Assembly (NCBI RefSeq): GCF_029868745.1 | Contig: NZ_JARWOP010000271.1 | Coordinates: 1-64,000, forward strand | Length of the DNA: 64,000 bases | Direction of reading: 5' to 3' | Origin: Nocardia wallacei | Lineage (GTDB): Bacteria; Actinomycetota; Actinomycetes; Mycobacteriales; Mycobacteriaceae | Part shown: in pieces, positions 1-8,431 of the stretch | Layout: each line of letters begins with the position of its first letter | Numbering within the stretch: position 1 is the first letter of the stretch | Notes under the pieces: generated by a model | What the model was told of the DNA's origin: nothing | Databases searched by the model: none | The model's input: the letters and a program-made list of their open reading frames with translations, nothing else | Program-made: the position numbers and the translations under genes

Positions 1-231
<231 letters not shown>

Positions 232-558
232 ATGGACAAGAAATCGCTGACGGCGGTGGCCCGGCAGCAACTGAAGCTGGCCGCGACCGCCTCGAGTGGA
301 CGCAGTTCGCAGACGCTGTACGGCGGCCACGCCCACAGCCTCCGGCAGACCGTGATCGCCTTGACCGCCGGGCACAGCCTGGCCGAGCACGACACGCCCG
401 GGGAGGCGACGATCCAGGTACTCACCGGCACGCTGACCGTGCTCAGCGGCGCCAACGAGTGGAAGGGTTCGCCGGGCGATCTGCTGGTGCTCCCGGGCGC
501 CCGGCACAGTGTGAAGGCCATCGACGACGTGGTGTTCCTGCTGACCGTCGCCATGTGA
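232..558 (+). CDS. Small cupin-domain protein
   Basis: A 108-residue protein that is essentially a single cupin barrel. It has the pattern of a small cupin: a first motif around residues 43-60 (GHSLAEHDTPGEATIQVL), a central turn, and a second motif around residues 76-95 (SPGDLLVLPGARHSVKA). The first motif has only one or two of the usual metal-binding histidines, so metal binding is uncertain and a catalytic role cannot be assigned. The start ATG at 232 follows the poly-C tract directly and no clear ribosome binding site is visible, so the 5' end could be affected by the bad sequence. A 65-bp gap separates it from the DyP peroxidase gene on the same strand, so they may be co-transcribed, but a functional link is only a guess. 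Confidence 0.75.
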   Translation: MDKKSLTAVARQQLKLAATASSGRSSQTLYGGHAHSLRQTVIALTAGHSLAEHDTPGEATIQVLTGTLTVLSGANEWKGSPGDLLVLPGARHSVKAIDDVVFLLTVAM

Positions 559-623
559 CGCGCCGACGGTAGCCGCGGATCCCACCCGGCCGCCGTTCGG
601 CGGAACCCCGTAATCTGTCGATC

Positions 624-1655
624 ATGGGTGAGCCGCAGCCGATTCTCGATCCGCTCACACGGGCCGCGATCTTCCTCGTCGCCACCATCGATGAGGGAGG
701 CGAGCCGGCGGTTCGCGATCTGCTCGCCGACCTGTCCGGGCTGCGGCGGTCGGTCGGTTTCCGGGTTCCCGGGGGCGAGCTGAGCTGCTGCGCCGGCATC
801 GGTTCCGCGGCCTGGGACCGCCTCTATTCCGGCCCGAGACCGGCTGAGCTGCACGAGTTTCCGGGCTACCGCGGCACGTACCACGCGGCTCCGGCCACGC
901 CCGGCGATCTACTCTTCCACCTCCGCGCCGAATCCATGGACGCCTGTTTCGAGCTGGCGATGGTGATCGGCGACCGGCTGCGCGGCGTGGCGACCATCGT
1001 CGACGAGACGGTCGGCTTCCGCTATTTCGAGCAGCGCGATCTGCTCGGTTTCGTCGACGGCACCGAGAATCCGGAGGGCCGCGCGGCGGAGGCGACGGCG
1101 CTGGTGGGCGCGGAGGATCCGGATTTCGCCGGTGGCAGTTATGTGATCGTGCAGAAGTACACCCACGATCTGGAGGCGTGGAACGCGCTGTCGGTGGAGG
1201 AGCAGGAACTCGTCATCGGCCGCACCAAGCAGCGCGATATCGAACTGTCGGACGCGGAGAAACCGCTGAATTCGCACGTGGCGGTCAATACCGTGTACGA
1301 CGAGGACGGCACGCAGCGCCAGATTCTGCGTGCCAATATGCCGTTCGGCAGTGTCCGGGCGGGCGAGTTCGGCACCTACTACATCGCCTACGCCGCCACG
1401 CCGAGCGTCACCGAGCGCATGCTGGAGCGCATGTTCCTCGGGAGCGACGAGGCGGCCTACGACCGCATTCTCGATTTCTCCACAGCGGTCACCGGCACCC
1501 TGTTCTTCACCCCGACGACCGAATTCTTGGAGGATCCGCCGGACCCGCCGCAGGAGCGGGTCGCGGTGGCCGACGACGACCTCGAGCTGTCCGGTGCCGC
1601 GCCCCCGGGGGCCGGCTCTCTCGGTATCGGCACGTTGAAAAGGAGTAAGGCATGA
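624..1655 (+). CDS. dypB: DyP-type peroxidase, encapsulin cargo
   Basis: A 343-residue heme peroxidase of the dye-decolorizing family. The family signature GFVDGTENP is at residues 142-150, giving the distal catalytic Asp (145). The likely proximal heme ligand is His218 (in NSHVAVN) and the distal Arg is Arg236 (in ILRANMP). After the catalytic domain, a Pro/Ala/Asp-rich linker (about 303-330) leads to GSLGIGTLKR at residues 331-340, which matches the cargo-loading peptide that docks DyP enzymes inside family 1 encapsulins. The stop codon overlaps the encapsulin ATG by four bases (ATGA), so the two genes are translationally coupled. Known relatives oxidise dyes, lignin-like phenols or Mn(II) with peroxide inside the protein shell. 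The physiological substrate here is unknown. No strong ribosome binding site is seen before the ATG at 624. Confidence 0.95.
   Translation: MGEPQPILDPLTRAAIFLVATIDEGGEPAVRDLLADLSGLRRSVGFRVPGGELSCCAGIGSAAWDRLYSGPRPAELHEFPGYRGTYHAAPATPGDLLFHLRAESMDACFELAMVIGDRLRGVATIVDETVGFRYFEQRDLLGFVDGTENPEGRAAEATALVGAEDPDFAGGSYVIVQKYTHDLEAWNALSVEEQELVIGRTKQRDIELSDAEKPLNSHVAVNTVYDEDGTQRQILRANMPFGSVRAGEFGTYYIAYAATPSVTERMLERMFLGSDEAAYDRILDFSTAVTGTLFFTPTTEFLEDPPDPPQERVAVADDDLELSGAAPPGAGSLGIGTLKRSKA
1640..1645 (+). promoter_or_regulatory. Encapsulin ribosome binding site inside the DyP cargo-peptide codons
   Basis: AAGGAG lies six bases before the encapsulin ATG (1652). It falls within codons 339-341 of the DyP gene, at the end of the cargo-loading peptide. 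The same bases therefore specify both the docking tag and the translation signal of the shell gene. Confidence 0.7.
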
Positions 1656-2452
1656 ACAACCTGCACCGCGAACTCGCGCCGATCACCGCCGCGGCCTGGT
1701 CGGCGATCGAGGAGGAAGCGACGCGCACGTTCAAGCGCCATATCGCCGGCCGGCGGGTGGTGGATCTGTCGGGACCGCACGGCACCGACTACTCCGCGGT
1801 CGGGCTGGGCCGCACGACCACCATCACCGCCCCGGACGAGGGCGTGCTGGCCCGGCAGCGGCTGGTGGCTCCGCTGGTCGAGTTGCGGGTGCCGTTCACG
1901 CTGCTGCGCGAGGAACTCGACAATGTCGAGCGCGGCGCCCAGGACACCGATCTGGACGCGGTCAAGGACGCGGCCCGCAAGATCGCCTTCGCCGAGGACC
2001 GGGCCATTTTCGAGGGCTACCCGGCGGCGAACATCACCGGCATCCGGGCCGCGGCGTCCAACGAGCCGGTCGCGCTGCCCGCGGATCCGCGGCTGGTACC
2101 GGAGGCCATCGCGCAGGCGCTGAGCGAGCTGCGGCTGGCCGGTGTCGACGGCCCGTACTCGGTGCTGCTGTGCGCCGACCTGTACACCCAGGTCAGTGAG
2201 ACTTCCGACCACGGCCACCCGATCCGCACGCACATCGAGCGCCTCATCCCGGAGGGTGAGATCATCTGGGCCCCGGCCATCGACGGCGCGTTCGTGCTCA
2301 CCACCCGAGGCGGCGATTTCGACCTGCAACTCGGCCAGGACGTCTCGATCGGCTACCAGTCCCACGACGCCGACGCGGTGGAGCTGTATTTCCAACAGAG
2401 CATGACGTTCCTGGTGTACACGGCGGAAGCCGCGGTCGCCCTGCGGTCCTGA
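1652..2452 (+). CDS. enc: Encapsulin nanocompartment shell protein (family 1)
   Basis: A 266-residue HK97-fold shell protein that self-assembles into a small icosahedral compartment in the cytoplasm. It opens with MNNLHRELAPITAAAWSAIE, the typical N-terminal helix of family 1 encapsulins, which forms the inner docking surface for cargo peptides. Further family stretches are GRRVVDLSGPHG (around residues 33-44), the E-loop region rich in VELRVPF (around 72-80), and the conserved end FDLQLGQDVSIGYQSHD. Length matches the usual 260-270 residues. The start is fixed by the ATGA overlap with the peroxidase gene and by the AAGGAG site upstream. The pairing predicts a peroxidase-loaded compartment, as established in Rhodococcus, Brevibacterium and Mycobacterium. 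Confidence 0.95.
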   Translation: MNNLHRELAPITAAAWSAIEEEATRTFKRHIAGRRVVDLSGPHGTDYSAVGLGRTTTITAPDEGVLARQRLVAPLVELRVPFTLLREELDNVERGAQDTDLDAVKDAARKIAFAEDRAIFEGYPAANITGIRAAASNEPVALPADPRLVPEAIAQALSELRLAGVDGPYSVLLCADLYTQVSETSDHGHPIRTHIERLIPEGEIIWAPAIDGAFVLTTRGGDFDLQLGQDVSIGYQSHDADAVELYFQQSMTFLVYTAEAAVALRS

Positions 2453-2509
2453 TCGCTACCCCGGCCCAGCACCCGGCCGGTACGGTGGCTCGCGTAGCTA
2501 GGAGGGTCG

Positions 2510-3040
2510 ATGACAGCGGTGCGGGCCGGGGTGGTGCCGGGGCGGCGGGCGCTCGTGTACAGCGTGCTGGGCGTGCTGACCACGGTGTTGATCTGCGCGG
2601 GAGTGGTCGGGATGTTCGGGGTGAATCGGGTTTTCACCGGGCTGGCGGCCGGGGCGGTGGTGGCGATCGCGCTGCTGGTGCGGCTGTTCGGGCGCGATGC
2701 CGTGGTACTGGCCGACCAGGCCATCTATCTGCGGACGCCGCTGCACGAAGCCAGCATCGACTGGGAGCGGGTGGTCGCGGGGCGGTTCACGCTCGACGAG
2801 CGGGCCCGCTGGTCGCTGGCGCTGGATCTGACCGGTGGCGACGAACCGCACAGCGAACTGGTGCTGCTGAGCATTCCGCCGGTGGTGCGCCCGGTGTCCA
2901 ACGCCTATGAGCACCGCAAGCGGGAGCAGGTGGCCGAGATTCGGAAGGTGTTGCGGCACAAGCGGATTCCGGTGACCGTGCTGCCGGAGATCGCGGAGTC
3001 GCTGCACGAGCACTGGAAGCTCGCGCCGCCGGCCCGGTGA
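2510..3040 (+). CDS. Small membrane protein with PH-like cytoplasmic part
   Basis: A 176-residue protein of unknown function. Two hydrophobic segments lie near residues 14-36 and 41-60, separated by only a few residues, forming a membrane hairpin. The remainder (about 65-176) is soluble. The stretch VVLADQAIYLRTPLHEASIDWERVVAGRF resembles the first strands of bacterial PH-like domains that follow a two-helix anchor, but the match is by eye only. A perfect AGGAGG at 2500-2505 supports the ATG at 2510. It follows the encapsulin gene by 57 bp and could be in the same transcript. No catalytic motif is seen. Confidence 0.75.
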   Translation: MTAVRAGVVPGRRALVYSVLGVLTTVLICAGVVGMFGVNRVFTGLAAGAVVAIALLVRLFGRDAVVLADQAIYLRTPLHEASIDWERVVAGRFTLDERARWSLALDLTGGDEPHSELVLLSIPPVVRPVSNAYEHRKREQVAEIRKVLRHKRIPVTVLPEIAESLHEHWKLAPPAR

Positions 3041-3075
3041 TCCCGGCAACGCATTCCGGACGACGAGGAGAACAG

Positions 3076-3126
3076 TTCGTGGTGAGGCGGGAATTCGTGG
3101 TGAGGCGGAGATTCGTGGTGAGGCAG
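3076..3126 (+). repeat. Three tandem 18-bp repeats
   Basis: The unit TTCGTGGTGAGGCGG recurs at 3076-3090, 3094-3108 and (as ...GGCAG) 3112-3126, with a period of 18 bp. The array stops five bases before the NUDIX start codon. Because the period is a multiple of three, each unit codes for the same short peptide in the overlapping leader frame. Confidence 0.8.
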
Positions 3127-3135
3127 GGCGCATGA
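3079..3135 (+). CDS. Possible 18-residue leader ORF coupled to NUDIX gene
   Basis: A GTG-initiated frame built from the 18-bp repeats encodes about 18 residues in which VVRR-x-F recurs (VVRREFVVRRRFVVRQGA). A GAGGAG-like site at 3065-3070 is correctly spaced eight bases upstream of the GTG. Its TGA overlaps the NUDIX ATG in an ATGA arrangement. This suggests translational coupling or a leader peptide, but a frame this short can occur by chance and there is no direct evidence that it is translated. An alternative is that the repeats act only in the mRNA. Confidence 0.3.
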   Translation: MVRREFVVRRRFVVRQGA

Positions 3136-3530
3136 TCCGGACGGCGGCGGTGGCGCACGTCCGGGAGCGGCGGCTGCTGCAGGCGCGGTCGACCGGTAAG
3201 GACGTCTTCTATATGGCGGGCGGGAAGATCGATCCCGGCGAGACGCCGGTGCAAGCGCTGCATCGCGAGGTGCGCGAGGAACTCGGCGTCGCGGTGGCGG
3301 CCTACCGCGAACTGGGTGTGTTCGAATGCGAGGCGTACGGGCACGCGCCCGGCACCGCACTGCACATGACGTGCTTCACCGCCGATTTGACCGGCGAGCC
3401 GCAGCCGACCAGCGAGGTCGCCGAGATCCGCTATTTCACCGGCGGCGAATACGCCGCCATGCCGCACGTCGCGCCGGGGTCGATGCTGGTGTTCCGGCGT
3501 TTGCACGAGCTGGGCCTCATCGACTGGTGA
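3132..3530 (+). CDS. NUDIX hydrolase
   Basis: A 132-residue protein consisting of one Nudix fold. The Nudix box spans residues 31-53 and fits G-x5-E-x7-R-E-x2-E-E-x-G: GKIDPGET, then REVREELGV. These residues bind the divalent metals used to cleave nucleoside diphosphate-linked compounds. The strand before the box (VFYMAGGKIDPGE) resembles NTP pyrophosphohydrolase members such as MutT-like and NudG-like enzymes, but the substrate cannot be read from sequence. The start ATG sits directly after the 18-bp repeat array and overlaps the stop of a possible leader ORF. Its last 14 bases overlap the end of the convergent MFS transporter gene. Confidence 0.92.
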   Translation: MIRTAAVAHVRERRLLQARSTGKDVFYMAGGKIDPGETPVQALHREVREELGVAVAAYRELGVFECEAYGHAPGTALHMTCFTADLTGEPQPTSEVAEIRYFTGGEYAAMPHVAPGSMLVFRRLHELGLIDW

Positions 3531-5157
3531 TCGGGCCGAAATCGGTTGGCCCAGTGCGCCCGTCGCGCAACGGGATTCGGCTGGAGGCAAGGAAGCCGAG
3601 TACCAGCACCAGTGCTGCGACGAGCAGGGTGACGCGGGTGGCGTCGGCGAATCCGCGAGCGAGGGCGTCCACGACCACCTGGGTGCCGTCGTGCTCGCGC
3701 AGCACCGTGACGGCCCCACCGGCCGATTCCCGCGTCGCCACGGCCACCTCGTCGACGGCCCGGTCCGGCAGTCCCGGCACGTCCGAGAGGCGATCGGGCA
3801 CTATGCGCGACAGCGACACCGCCAGCACCCCGCCGAGCACGGCGGCACCGAGCGCGAAACCGACCTGCCGCACCGTCAGCCAGGCGGCCCACGGCCCGGT
3901 GTCCACGGACCGCCCGTCACCGAGCAGGGCCCCGGTGAGCTGCGCGGCGACCGCTCCCAAGCCGATTCCGTAGCAGGCCAGCAGCGCCCCGAGCAGCCAC
4001 GGCGACACGTCCGGCGACACGCACAGCGCGGTCACCGCCACGGCCACGGCTTGGATGGCCAGTCCGGCCCGCACCATCCACACCGGCGCGAACAGCCGCG
4101 CCCGCGACGCGACGACGCCACCGGCCAGCAGTGCGCCCAGCGCCATCGCGGCGAGCACACAACCGCTGCCGAGCGTGGTCAGGTCGAGCACGTTCACCAG
4201 ATACAGCGGCAGCACGAACAGCAGACCGAACTCGCTCAGGGTCACGGCCAGCACGACCAGGCTCCCCCATCGGAAATCCCGCGCGGTGAACCACGAAAGA
4301 TCGCACAGCGCAGCACGTTCCCCCTGCGTTCGATGCCGCTCCCACAGCACGAACAGCGCCAAGAGCACCACCCCGAGCAGCAGCAGAAGCGGAATCGGTG
4401 AACTCGCCGCGCGAGTCGACCAGGTCAGTCCGAAGAAGCCGAACTCCCGCAGCGGTTTCCACCAGCCGTAGGTCTGCCCCTCGATCAGCGCGAACACCAC
4501 GAGCGCGAAACCGGCCGCGCTGAGCAGCAGGCCGTCGATATCCGGTCCGGGCACCGGGCCGCGCGCCTTGCTCTCCGGCACGAACAGCGCAAGCCCCGCG
4601 AGCACCACCACGCCGAGGGGCACGTTCACCAGAAATATCCACGGCCAGGTGAAGCTGGTGCTGAGCCAGCCGCCGAGCACGGGACCGACGACGGCCACCG
4701 CGGACACGACCACGCCCCACGCGGCGAACGCCAGGACCCGATCACGCTCGCGAATCACCGCCCGCGCCGTCGCCAGCGCGCCCGCCAGCACCGCCGCCCC
4801 GCCGATGCCCTGCACGAGACGACCCCAGATCAGCGTCGACGCGTCGTCCGCCGCGGCGGCGAGCAGGCTACCGGCGACGAACACCACCACACCCGCGGCG
4901 AAGACGCGGCGGCGGCCGAACCGATCACCCACGCGCCAGGCGGTGACCAGCAGCGCGGCGAACACCAGCGCGTAGACGGCGGTCACCCACTGGGCCTGGG
5001 TGAAGCTCAGGCCCAGATCCCGGATGATCGCCGGTAGCGAGACGCCGACCGCGGTGCCGTCGAGGCTCACCATGGCCAGGCCCAGCGCCACCACCGCGAG
5101 CGCGCGAACGCGCCGAGGGTCCTGGTGCAGGGGCGAAGCTAGCTCCACGTCCGTCAT
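3517..5157 (-). CDS. MFS drug exporter, DHA2 (14-helix) family
   Basis: An inner-membrane proton-driven multidrug efflux protein of about 546 residues. The N-terminal half contains WRVGDRFGRRRVF, the MFS loop 2-3 motif A, and GAALATARAVI followed by AVVGPVLGGWL, the motif C typical of antiporters. The length and number of hydrophobic segments fit fourteen helices (EmrB/QacA type). I chose the ATG at 5157 (MTDVELASPL) because GGGAG lies seven bases upstream; the open frame reaches back to 5211 but with no better site. It lies 91 bp downstream of the TetR gene on the same strand, so the pair may form an operon in which the regulator controls the pump. It overlaps the convergent NUDIX gene by 14 bp at its 3' end. 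Confidence 0.93.
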   Translation of the reverse strand: MTDVELASPLHQDPRRVRALAVVALGLAMVSLDGTAVGVSLPAIIRDLGLSFTQAQWVTAVYALVFAALLVTAWRVGDRFGRRRVFAAGVVVFVAGSLLAAAADDASTLIWGRLVQGIGGAAVLAGALATARAVIRERDRVLAFAAWGVVVSAVAVVGPVLGGWLSTSFTWPWIFLVNVPLGVVVLAGLALFVPESKARGPVPGPDIDGLLLSAAGFALVVFALIEGQTYGWWKPLREFGFFGLTWSTRAASSPIPLLLLLGVVLLALFVLWERHRTQGERAALCDLSWFTARDFRWGSLVVLAVTLSEFGLLFVLPLYLVNVLDLTTLGSGCVLAAMALGALLAGGVVASRARLFAPVWMVRAGLAIQAVAVAVTALCVSPDVSPWLLGALLACYGIGLGAVAAQLTGALLGDGRSVDTGPWAAWLTVRQVGFALGAAVLGGVLAVSLSRIVPDRLSDVPGLPDRAVDEVAVATRESAGGAVTVLREHDGTQVVVDALARGFADATRVTLLVAALVLVLGFLASSRIPLRDGRTGPTDFGPITSR

Positions 5158-5248
5158 GCGCAACTCCCGCCGTCGAGTGGGAACGCCGTGAAAGAACCTC
5201 GGGTCCCACACAGTCTACGAGCGGTTTGCCCAAAATTCGCCTGCCTGC

Positions 5249-5917
5249 TCAGGCGGCCGCGACACGCTCCAGCAGTCGCTCGGCGGCGGACCGCACGGCT
5301 TCCTGATCCCCCGACCAGCCGAGCAGGTGCAGCGCGGCCTCGGGAATCAGGCGCTCCGCGTACCCGGGCGCGGACCCTTCGTCGGAGCGAATATTGATCG
5401 CGCTCTCCACCAGCCGGAAGGGCAGCACCCGCACCCCCGCTACGGGCGACGCGCCGGTCTCGTCCTGCACCTCGCCGGCCAGCTGTTCGTAGTGGCCGCG
5501 CAACTCCTCGCGCCGCAGCCGGAACGCCTCGAACCGCTCGGACCGCAGCTCCGGCAATAGATACAACGCACCGAGATTCCAACGCGCGGAGCACAATTGG
5601 CGCACGTCGAACCAGGCCAGCGCGTACAGCCGCACCGGCGCCGGATCAGCCTCTCCGCGCAGCCGAGTCGCCAAAGCCAATGGGCCGGTGACGGTTTCGT
5701 CGAGGAGGGCGTCGAGGATGTCATCCTTGGCGGAGAAGTGGTGATACAGGGAGGCCTGCCGGATACCCACCGCATCGGCAATGCCGCGGGTCGAGGTGCT
5801 GGCATATCCCTTGGTAGTGAACAGCTCCGCGGCCGCGTCGAGGATCTCGGCGCGCGGCGTGTGCCCTTGGCGCCGCCGCGGTTCGAGACGCGGGCGGCCG
5901 GGTCCGAGTTGCGTCAC
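5249..5917 (-). CDS. TetR-family transcriptional regulator
   Basis: A 222-residue repressor-type protein. The N-terminal helix-turn-helix occupies residues about 22-70 (AEILDAAAELF through QASLYHHFSAKDDILDAL), with the recognition helix around SLYHHF. The C-terminal ligand domain is unassigned. It starts with GTG at 5917. It sits between the MFS gene (downstream, same strand) and the divergent guanidine/urea-type operon beginning at 6119. The shared 201-bp gap contains a perfect 8-4-8 palindrome that is a good candidate operator, so it may control itself together with either or both neighbours. Family regulators respond to small ligands; guanidine-pathway intermediates or exported drugs are both possible. 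Confidence 0.9.
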   Translation of the reverse strand: MTQLGPGRPRLEPRRRQGHTPRAEILDAAAELFTTKGYASTSTRGIADAVGIRQASLYHHFSAKDDILDALLDETVTGPLALATRLRGEADPAPVRLYALAWFDVRQLCSARWNLGALYLLPELRSERFEAFRLRREELRGHYEQLAGEVQDETGASPVAGVRVLPFRLVESAINIRSDEGSAPGYAERLIPEAALHLLGWSGDQEAVRSAAERLLERVAAA

Positions 5918-5974
5918 CTCTTCATTCTGGCCTATCGGCGCCGCCCGACCGTGCGCACGTCGGCACTCGTGAGA

Positions 5975-5994
5975 TTTCTGTCATCCGACAGAAA
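5975..5994. promoter_or_regulatory. Perfect palindrome, candidate TetR operator
   Basis: TTTCTGTC-ATCC-GACAGAAA is an exact 8-bp inverted repeat with a 4-bp centre. It lies 57 bp upstream of the TetR start and 124 bp upstream of the permease start, in an otherwise unremarkable divergent intergenic region. Size and symmetry suit a dimeric TetR repressor. I saw no second copy near the MFS gene start, which favours control of the divergent operon or autoregulation. Confidence 0.6.
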
Positions 5995-6118
5995 CGCGGG
6001 CAACGCAGAAGTTACCCGAAGGGGCGGGACCGATACATCGGCGTCACCACCGCGGCGGCCCGGATTGGAAAACTTTCACTCGATAGATATTGGCCACGAC
6101 GCCTAAGGACTCCCGCCC

Positions 6119-7639
6119 ATGGCCACCACGCTCGCCCCCGCCGTCCAGTCCGACAGTGCCGACCTCGAAAGGTTCGGCTACCAGCCCGTTCTGCACCGCA
6201 AGCTCGGCCGCTACGCCTCGTTCGCGGCCGGGTTCTCCTTCGTCTCCATCCTCACCACCATCTTCCAGTTCTTCGGCTTCGGCTACGGGTTCGGTGGCGG
6301 GGCGTTCTTCTGGACCTGGCCGATCGTCTTCGCCGGGCAATTCCTGGTCGCGCTGAACTTCGCCGAGCTGGCGGCCCGCTACCCCATCTCCGGCTGCATC
6401 TATCAGTGGTCGCGGCGGCTCGCCGGTGAGGTGGTGGGCTGGTTCGCCGGCTGGATGATGATCATCGCCCAGATCGTCACCGCCGCCGCGGCCGCGATCG
6501 CCCTGCAGGTGGTGCTGCCCTCGATCTGGAGCGGCTTCCAGATCATCGGCACCGATACCGCGCTGACCTCCCGGTCCGGAGCGATGAACGCGGTGCTGCT
6601 GGGCAGCGTGCTGCTGGTGCTGACCACCGTGGTGAACGTGGTCGGCATCGAGCTGATGGCACGGTTGAACACCATCGGCGTCACCGTCGAGATCGTCGGC
6701 GTGCTGGCGACGATCGCGCTGTTCTTCTCGCACGCCGAGCGCGGTCCGAACGTCGTGTTCGACAATGCGACGGCGGCGCCGGGCCCGTACTGGGCGGCGT
6801 TCCTGGTGTCGGGGTTGATGGCCGCGTACGTGATGGTCGGATTCGATTCCGCCGGTGAGCTTTCCGAGGAGACCAAGAACCCGCGCCGGGTGGCTCCGCG
6901 CACCATCCTCACCGCGCTGGCCGTGTCCGCGCTCGGCGGCGGGCTGATGCTGCTCGGCGCGCTGATGGCCGCGCCGAGCCTGAACGACGGGGCCTTGGCG
7001 AGCGACGGGCTGGCCTACGTGATCTCGGCGAAGCTGGCCACCCCGGCGGGCAAGGTGCTGCTGGCCTGCGTGGCGGTGGCGATCACGGTGTGCACGCTGG
7101 CGATTCAGACCGCGGGCTCGCGGTTGATGTTCTCCATGGCGCGGGACGGGAAGCTGCCGTTCGCGCGGCGGCTGGCCGCGGTGCATCCCCGGTTCGGCAC
7201 CCCGGTGCTGCCGTCGGTCCTGATCGGCGCGCTCGGAATCGCGCTGCTGGTGGTCAATCTCGGCAATCCGGCGATCTTCGCGACGCTGGCCAGCGTCTGC
7301 ATCGTCACGCTCTACCTGGCCTATCTCCTGGTGACGGTGCCGCTGCTGGTGCGCCGGGTGACGGGGTGGACCGACAGCGCCTCGGCGCCGGAGGGCCTGT
7401 TCACCCTGGGCCGCTTCGGAATTCCGGTGAACGTGGTCGCGGTCGTCTGGGGCGTCGCCATGGTGGTGAACCTGGCCTGGCCACGCGCCGAGGTCTACAC
7501 CCCGGAGGGCGGCGGGTGGTGGATGCTCTGGGCCGCACCGCTTTTCGTCGCCGCCGCGATCGCTGTGGGTGCGGTCGTGCACTACGTGGTCGTCGCGGCT
7601 CCGGCCCGCCGCGCCGTTCCGGCCGTCCAGCCCGCCTGA
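6119..7639 (+). CDS. APC-superfamily permease of the guanidine/urea-type operon
   Basis: A 506-residue polytopic membrane protein of the amino acid-polyamine-organocation superfamily with about twelve hydrophobic segments. Family-like features include the early ARYPISGCIYQWSRRLAGE segment (around residues 85-103), the FDSAGELSEETKNPRRVAPR loop (about 241-260), and the SRLMFSMARDGKLPFARRL stretch (about 335-353). It is the first gene of a five-gene operon; AAGGA lies ten bases before the ATG. Permeases in this position accompany DUF1989 proteins and urea/guanidine carboxylase in many bacteria, so uptake of guanidine or a related nitrogen compound is the likely role. The substrate itself is inferred from context only. 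Confidence 0.88.
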   Translation: MATTLAPAVQSDSADLERFGYQPVLHRKLGRYASFAAGFSFVSILTTIFQFFGFGYGFGGGAFFWTWPIVFAGQFLVALNFAELAARYPISGCIYQWSRRLAGEVVGWFAGWMMIIAQIVTAAAAAIALQVVLPSIWSGFQIIGTDTALTSRSGAMNAVLLGSVLLVLTTVVNVVGIELMARLNTIGVTVEIVGVLATIALFFSHAERGPNVVFDNATAAPGPYWAAFLVSGLMAAYVMVGFDSAGELSEETKNPRRVAPRTILTALAVSALGGGLMLLGALMAAPSLNDGALASDGLAYVISAKLATPAGKVLLACVAVAITVCTLAIQTAGSRLMFSMARDGKLPFARRLAAVHPRFGTPVLPSVLIGALGIALLVVNLGNPAIFATLASVCIVTLYLAYLLVTVPLLVRRVTGWTDSASAPEGLFTLGRFGIPVNVVAVVWGVAMVVNLAWPRAEVYTPEGGGWWMLWAAPLFVAAAIAVGAVVHYVVVAAPARRAVPAVQPA

Positions 7640-7681
7640 ACCCTGGAACGACTGACACATTCTCCGAGAAAGGAGCCGAGC

Positions 7682-8431
7682 ATGACCACTACGGCATCGA
7701 CGACCGGGGCGCGGGAGCATGCCCGCGCGCAAGCGGCGGCCGCCGCGGTCGATGGACCCGCACTGCCGCAGGATGTTTCGGCAGACCGAATCACCTTCGC
7801 GCAGCGGGTACCGGCCGGTGGATACGCGAATGTGGTGCTGGGGCGTGGGACGCGGGTCCGGCTCGGCGACCCGGGTGGGGCGGCGTGTGCGCACCTGCTG
7901 CTGTTGCGCGCCGAATCGCCATGGGAGCGGCTCAATGTCGCCGATACCGTGAAGGTCCCGTGGCAGGCCTATCTGGGCGCGGGTCATCCGCTGCTGTCGG
8001 ATCAGGGACGGGTGCTGGCCACCGTCGTCGCCGACTCCTCCGGACATCACGACACACTGTGCGGCCCGAGCGACGCGGCGCGACAGGCACTGCGGCTGGC
8101 CGGCGCCAAACACGGCCTGACGCCACGGGATATCGGCCCGACCGTCTCGTTCTTCCGGGGTGTCCGGGTCGACTCCGCGGGTGGCCTGGTGTCCTCGGGT
8201 GGGTCGGGCGCGGGGGCCGCCGTGGACCTGCTGGTTCACCTTCCGGTCACGCTGCTGGTCGCCGATGCCGCGCACCCGTTGGACAGCACACCGCCGACCG
8301 ATCTCGACATCGTCGCCTGGCATGCCCCCGAAGACCTTGCCCAGCAGCATAATTCGGAGCCGGAATACCTGCGCGCCGTCGAGAACACCGAACATGCCTG
8401 GCACGCCGCACGCACCCTGGAGGCACTGTGA
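7682..8431 (+). CDS. DUF1989 protein, UAAP2-type carboxyguanidine deiminase subunit
   Basis: A 249-residue DUF1989 protein, the longer of two paralogues in the operon and of the length of urea amidolyase-associated protein 2. It has the family core with HLLLLRAESPWERLNVADT (around residues 71-89), LSDQGRVLATVVADSSGHHD (about 105-124) and DLLVHLPVTLLVADAAHPLD (near 182-201). It lacks the Cys-rich CPxxNNPC motif found in its partner, suggesting it is the non-catalytic or differently acting subunit. Such pairs, long annotated as urea carboxylase-associated, have been shown in other bacteria to form carboxyguanidine deiminase (CgdAB), converting carboxyguanidine to allophanate. AGGAG lies upstream of the ATG. 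Its stop overlaps the next gene's GTG start. Confidence 0.87.
   Translation: MTTTASTTGAREHARAQAAAAAVDGPALPQDVSADRITFAQRVPAGGYANVVLGRGTRVRLGDPGGAACAHLLLLRAESPWERLNVADTVKVPWQAYLGAGHPLLSDQGRVLATVVADSSGHHDTLCGPSDAARQALRLAGAKHGLTPRDIGPTVSFFRGVRVDSAGGLVSSGGSGAGAAVDLLVHLPVTLLVADAAHPLDSTPPTDLDIVAWHAPEDLAQQHNSEPEYLRAVENTEHAWHAARTLEAL

Noticed and set aside
5918..6118. Guanidine-I (ykkC) riboswitch before the permease operon
   Set aside because: I looked for the conserved ykkC core sequences in the leader and did not see them; a covariance-model search would settle it.
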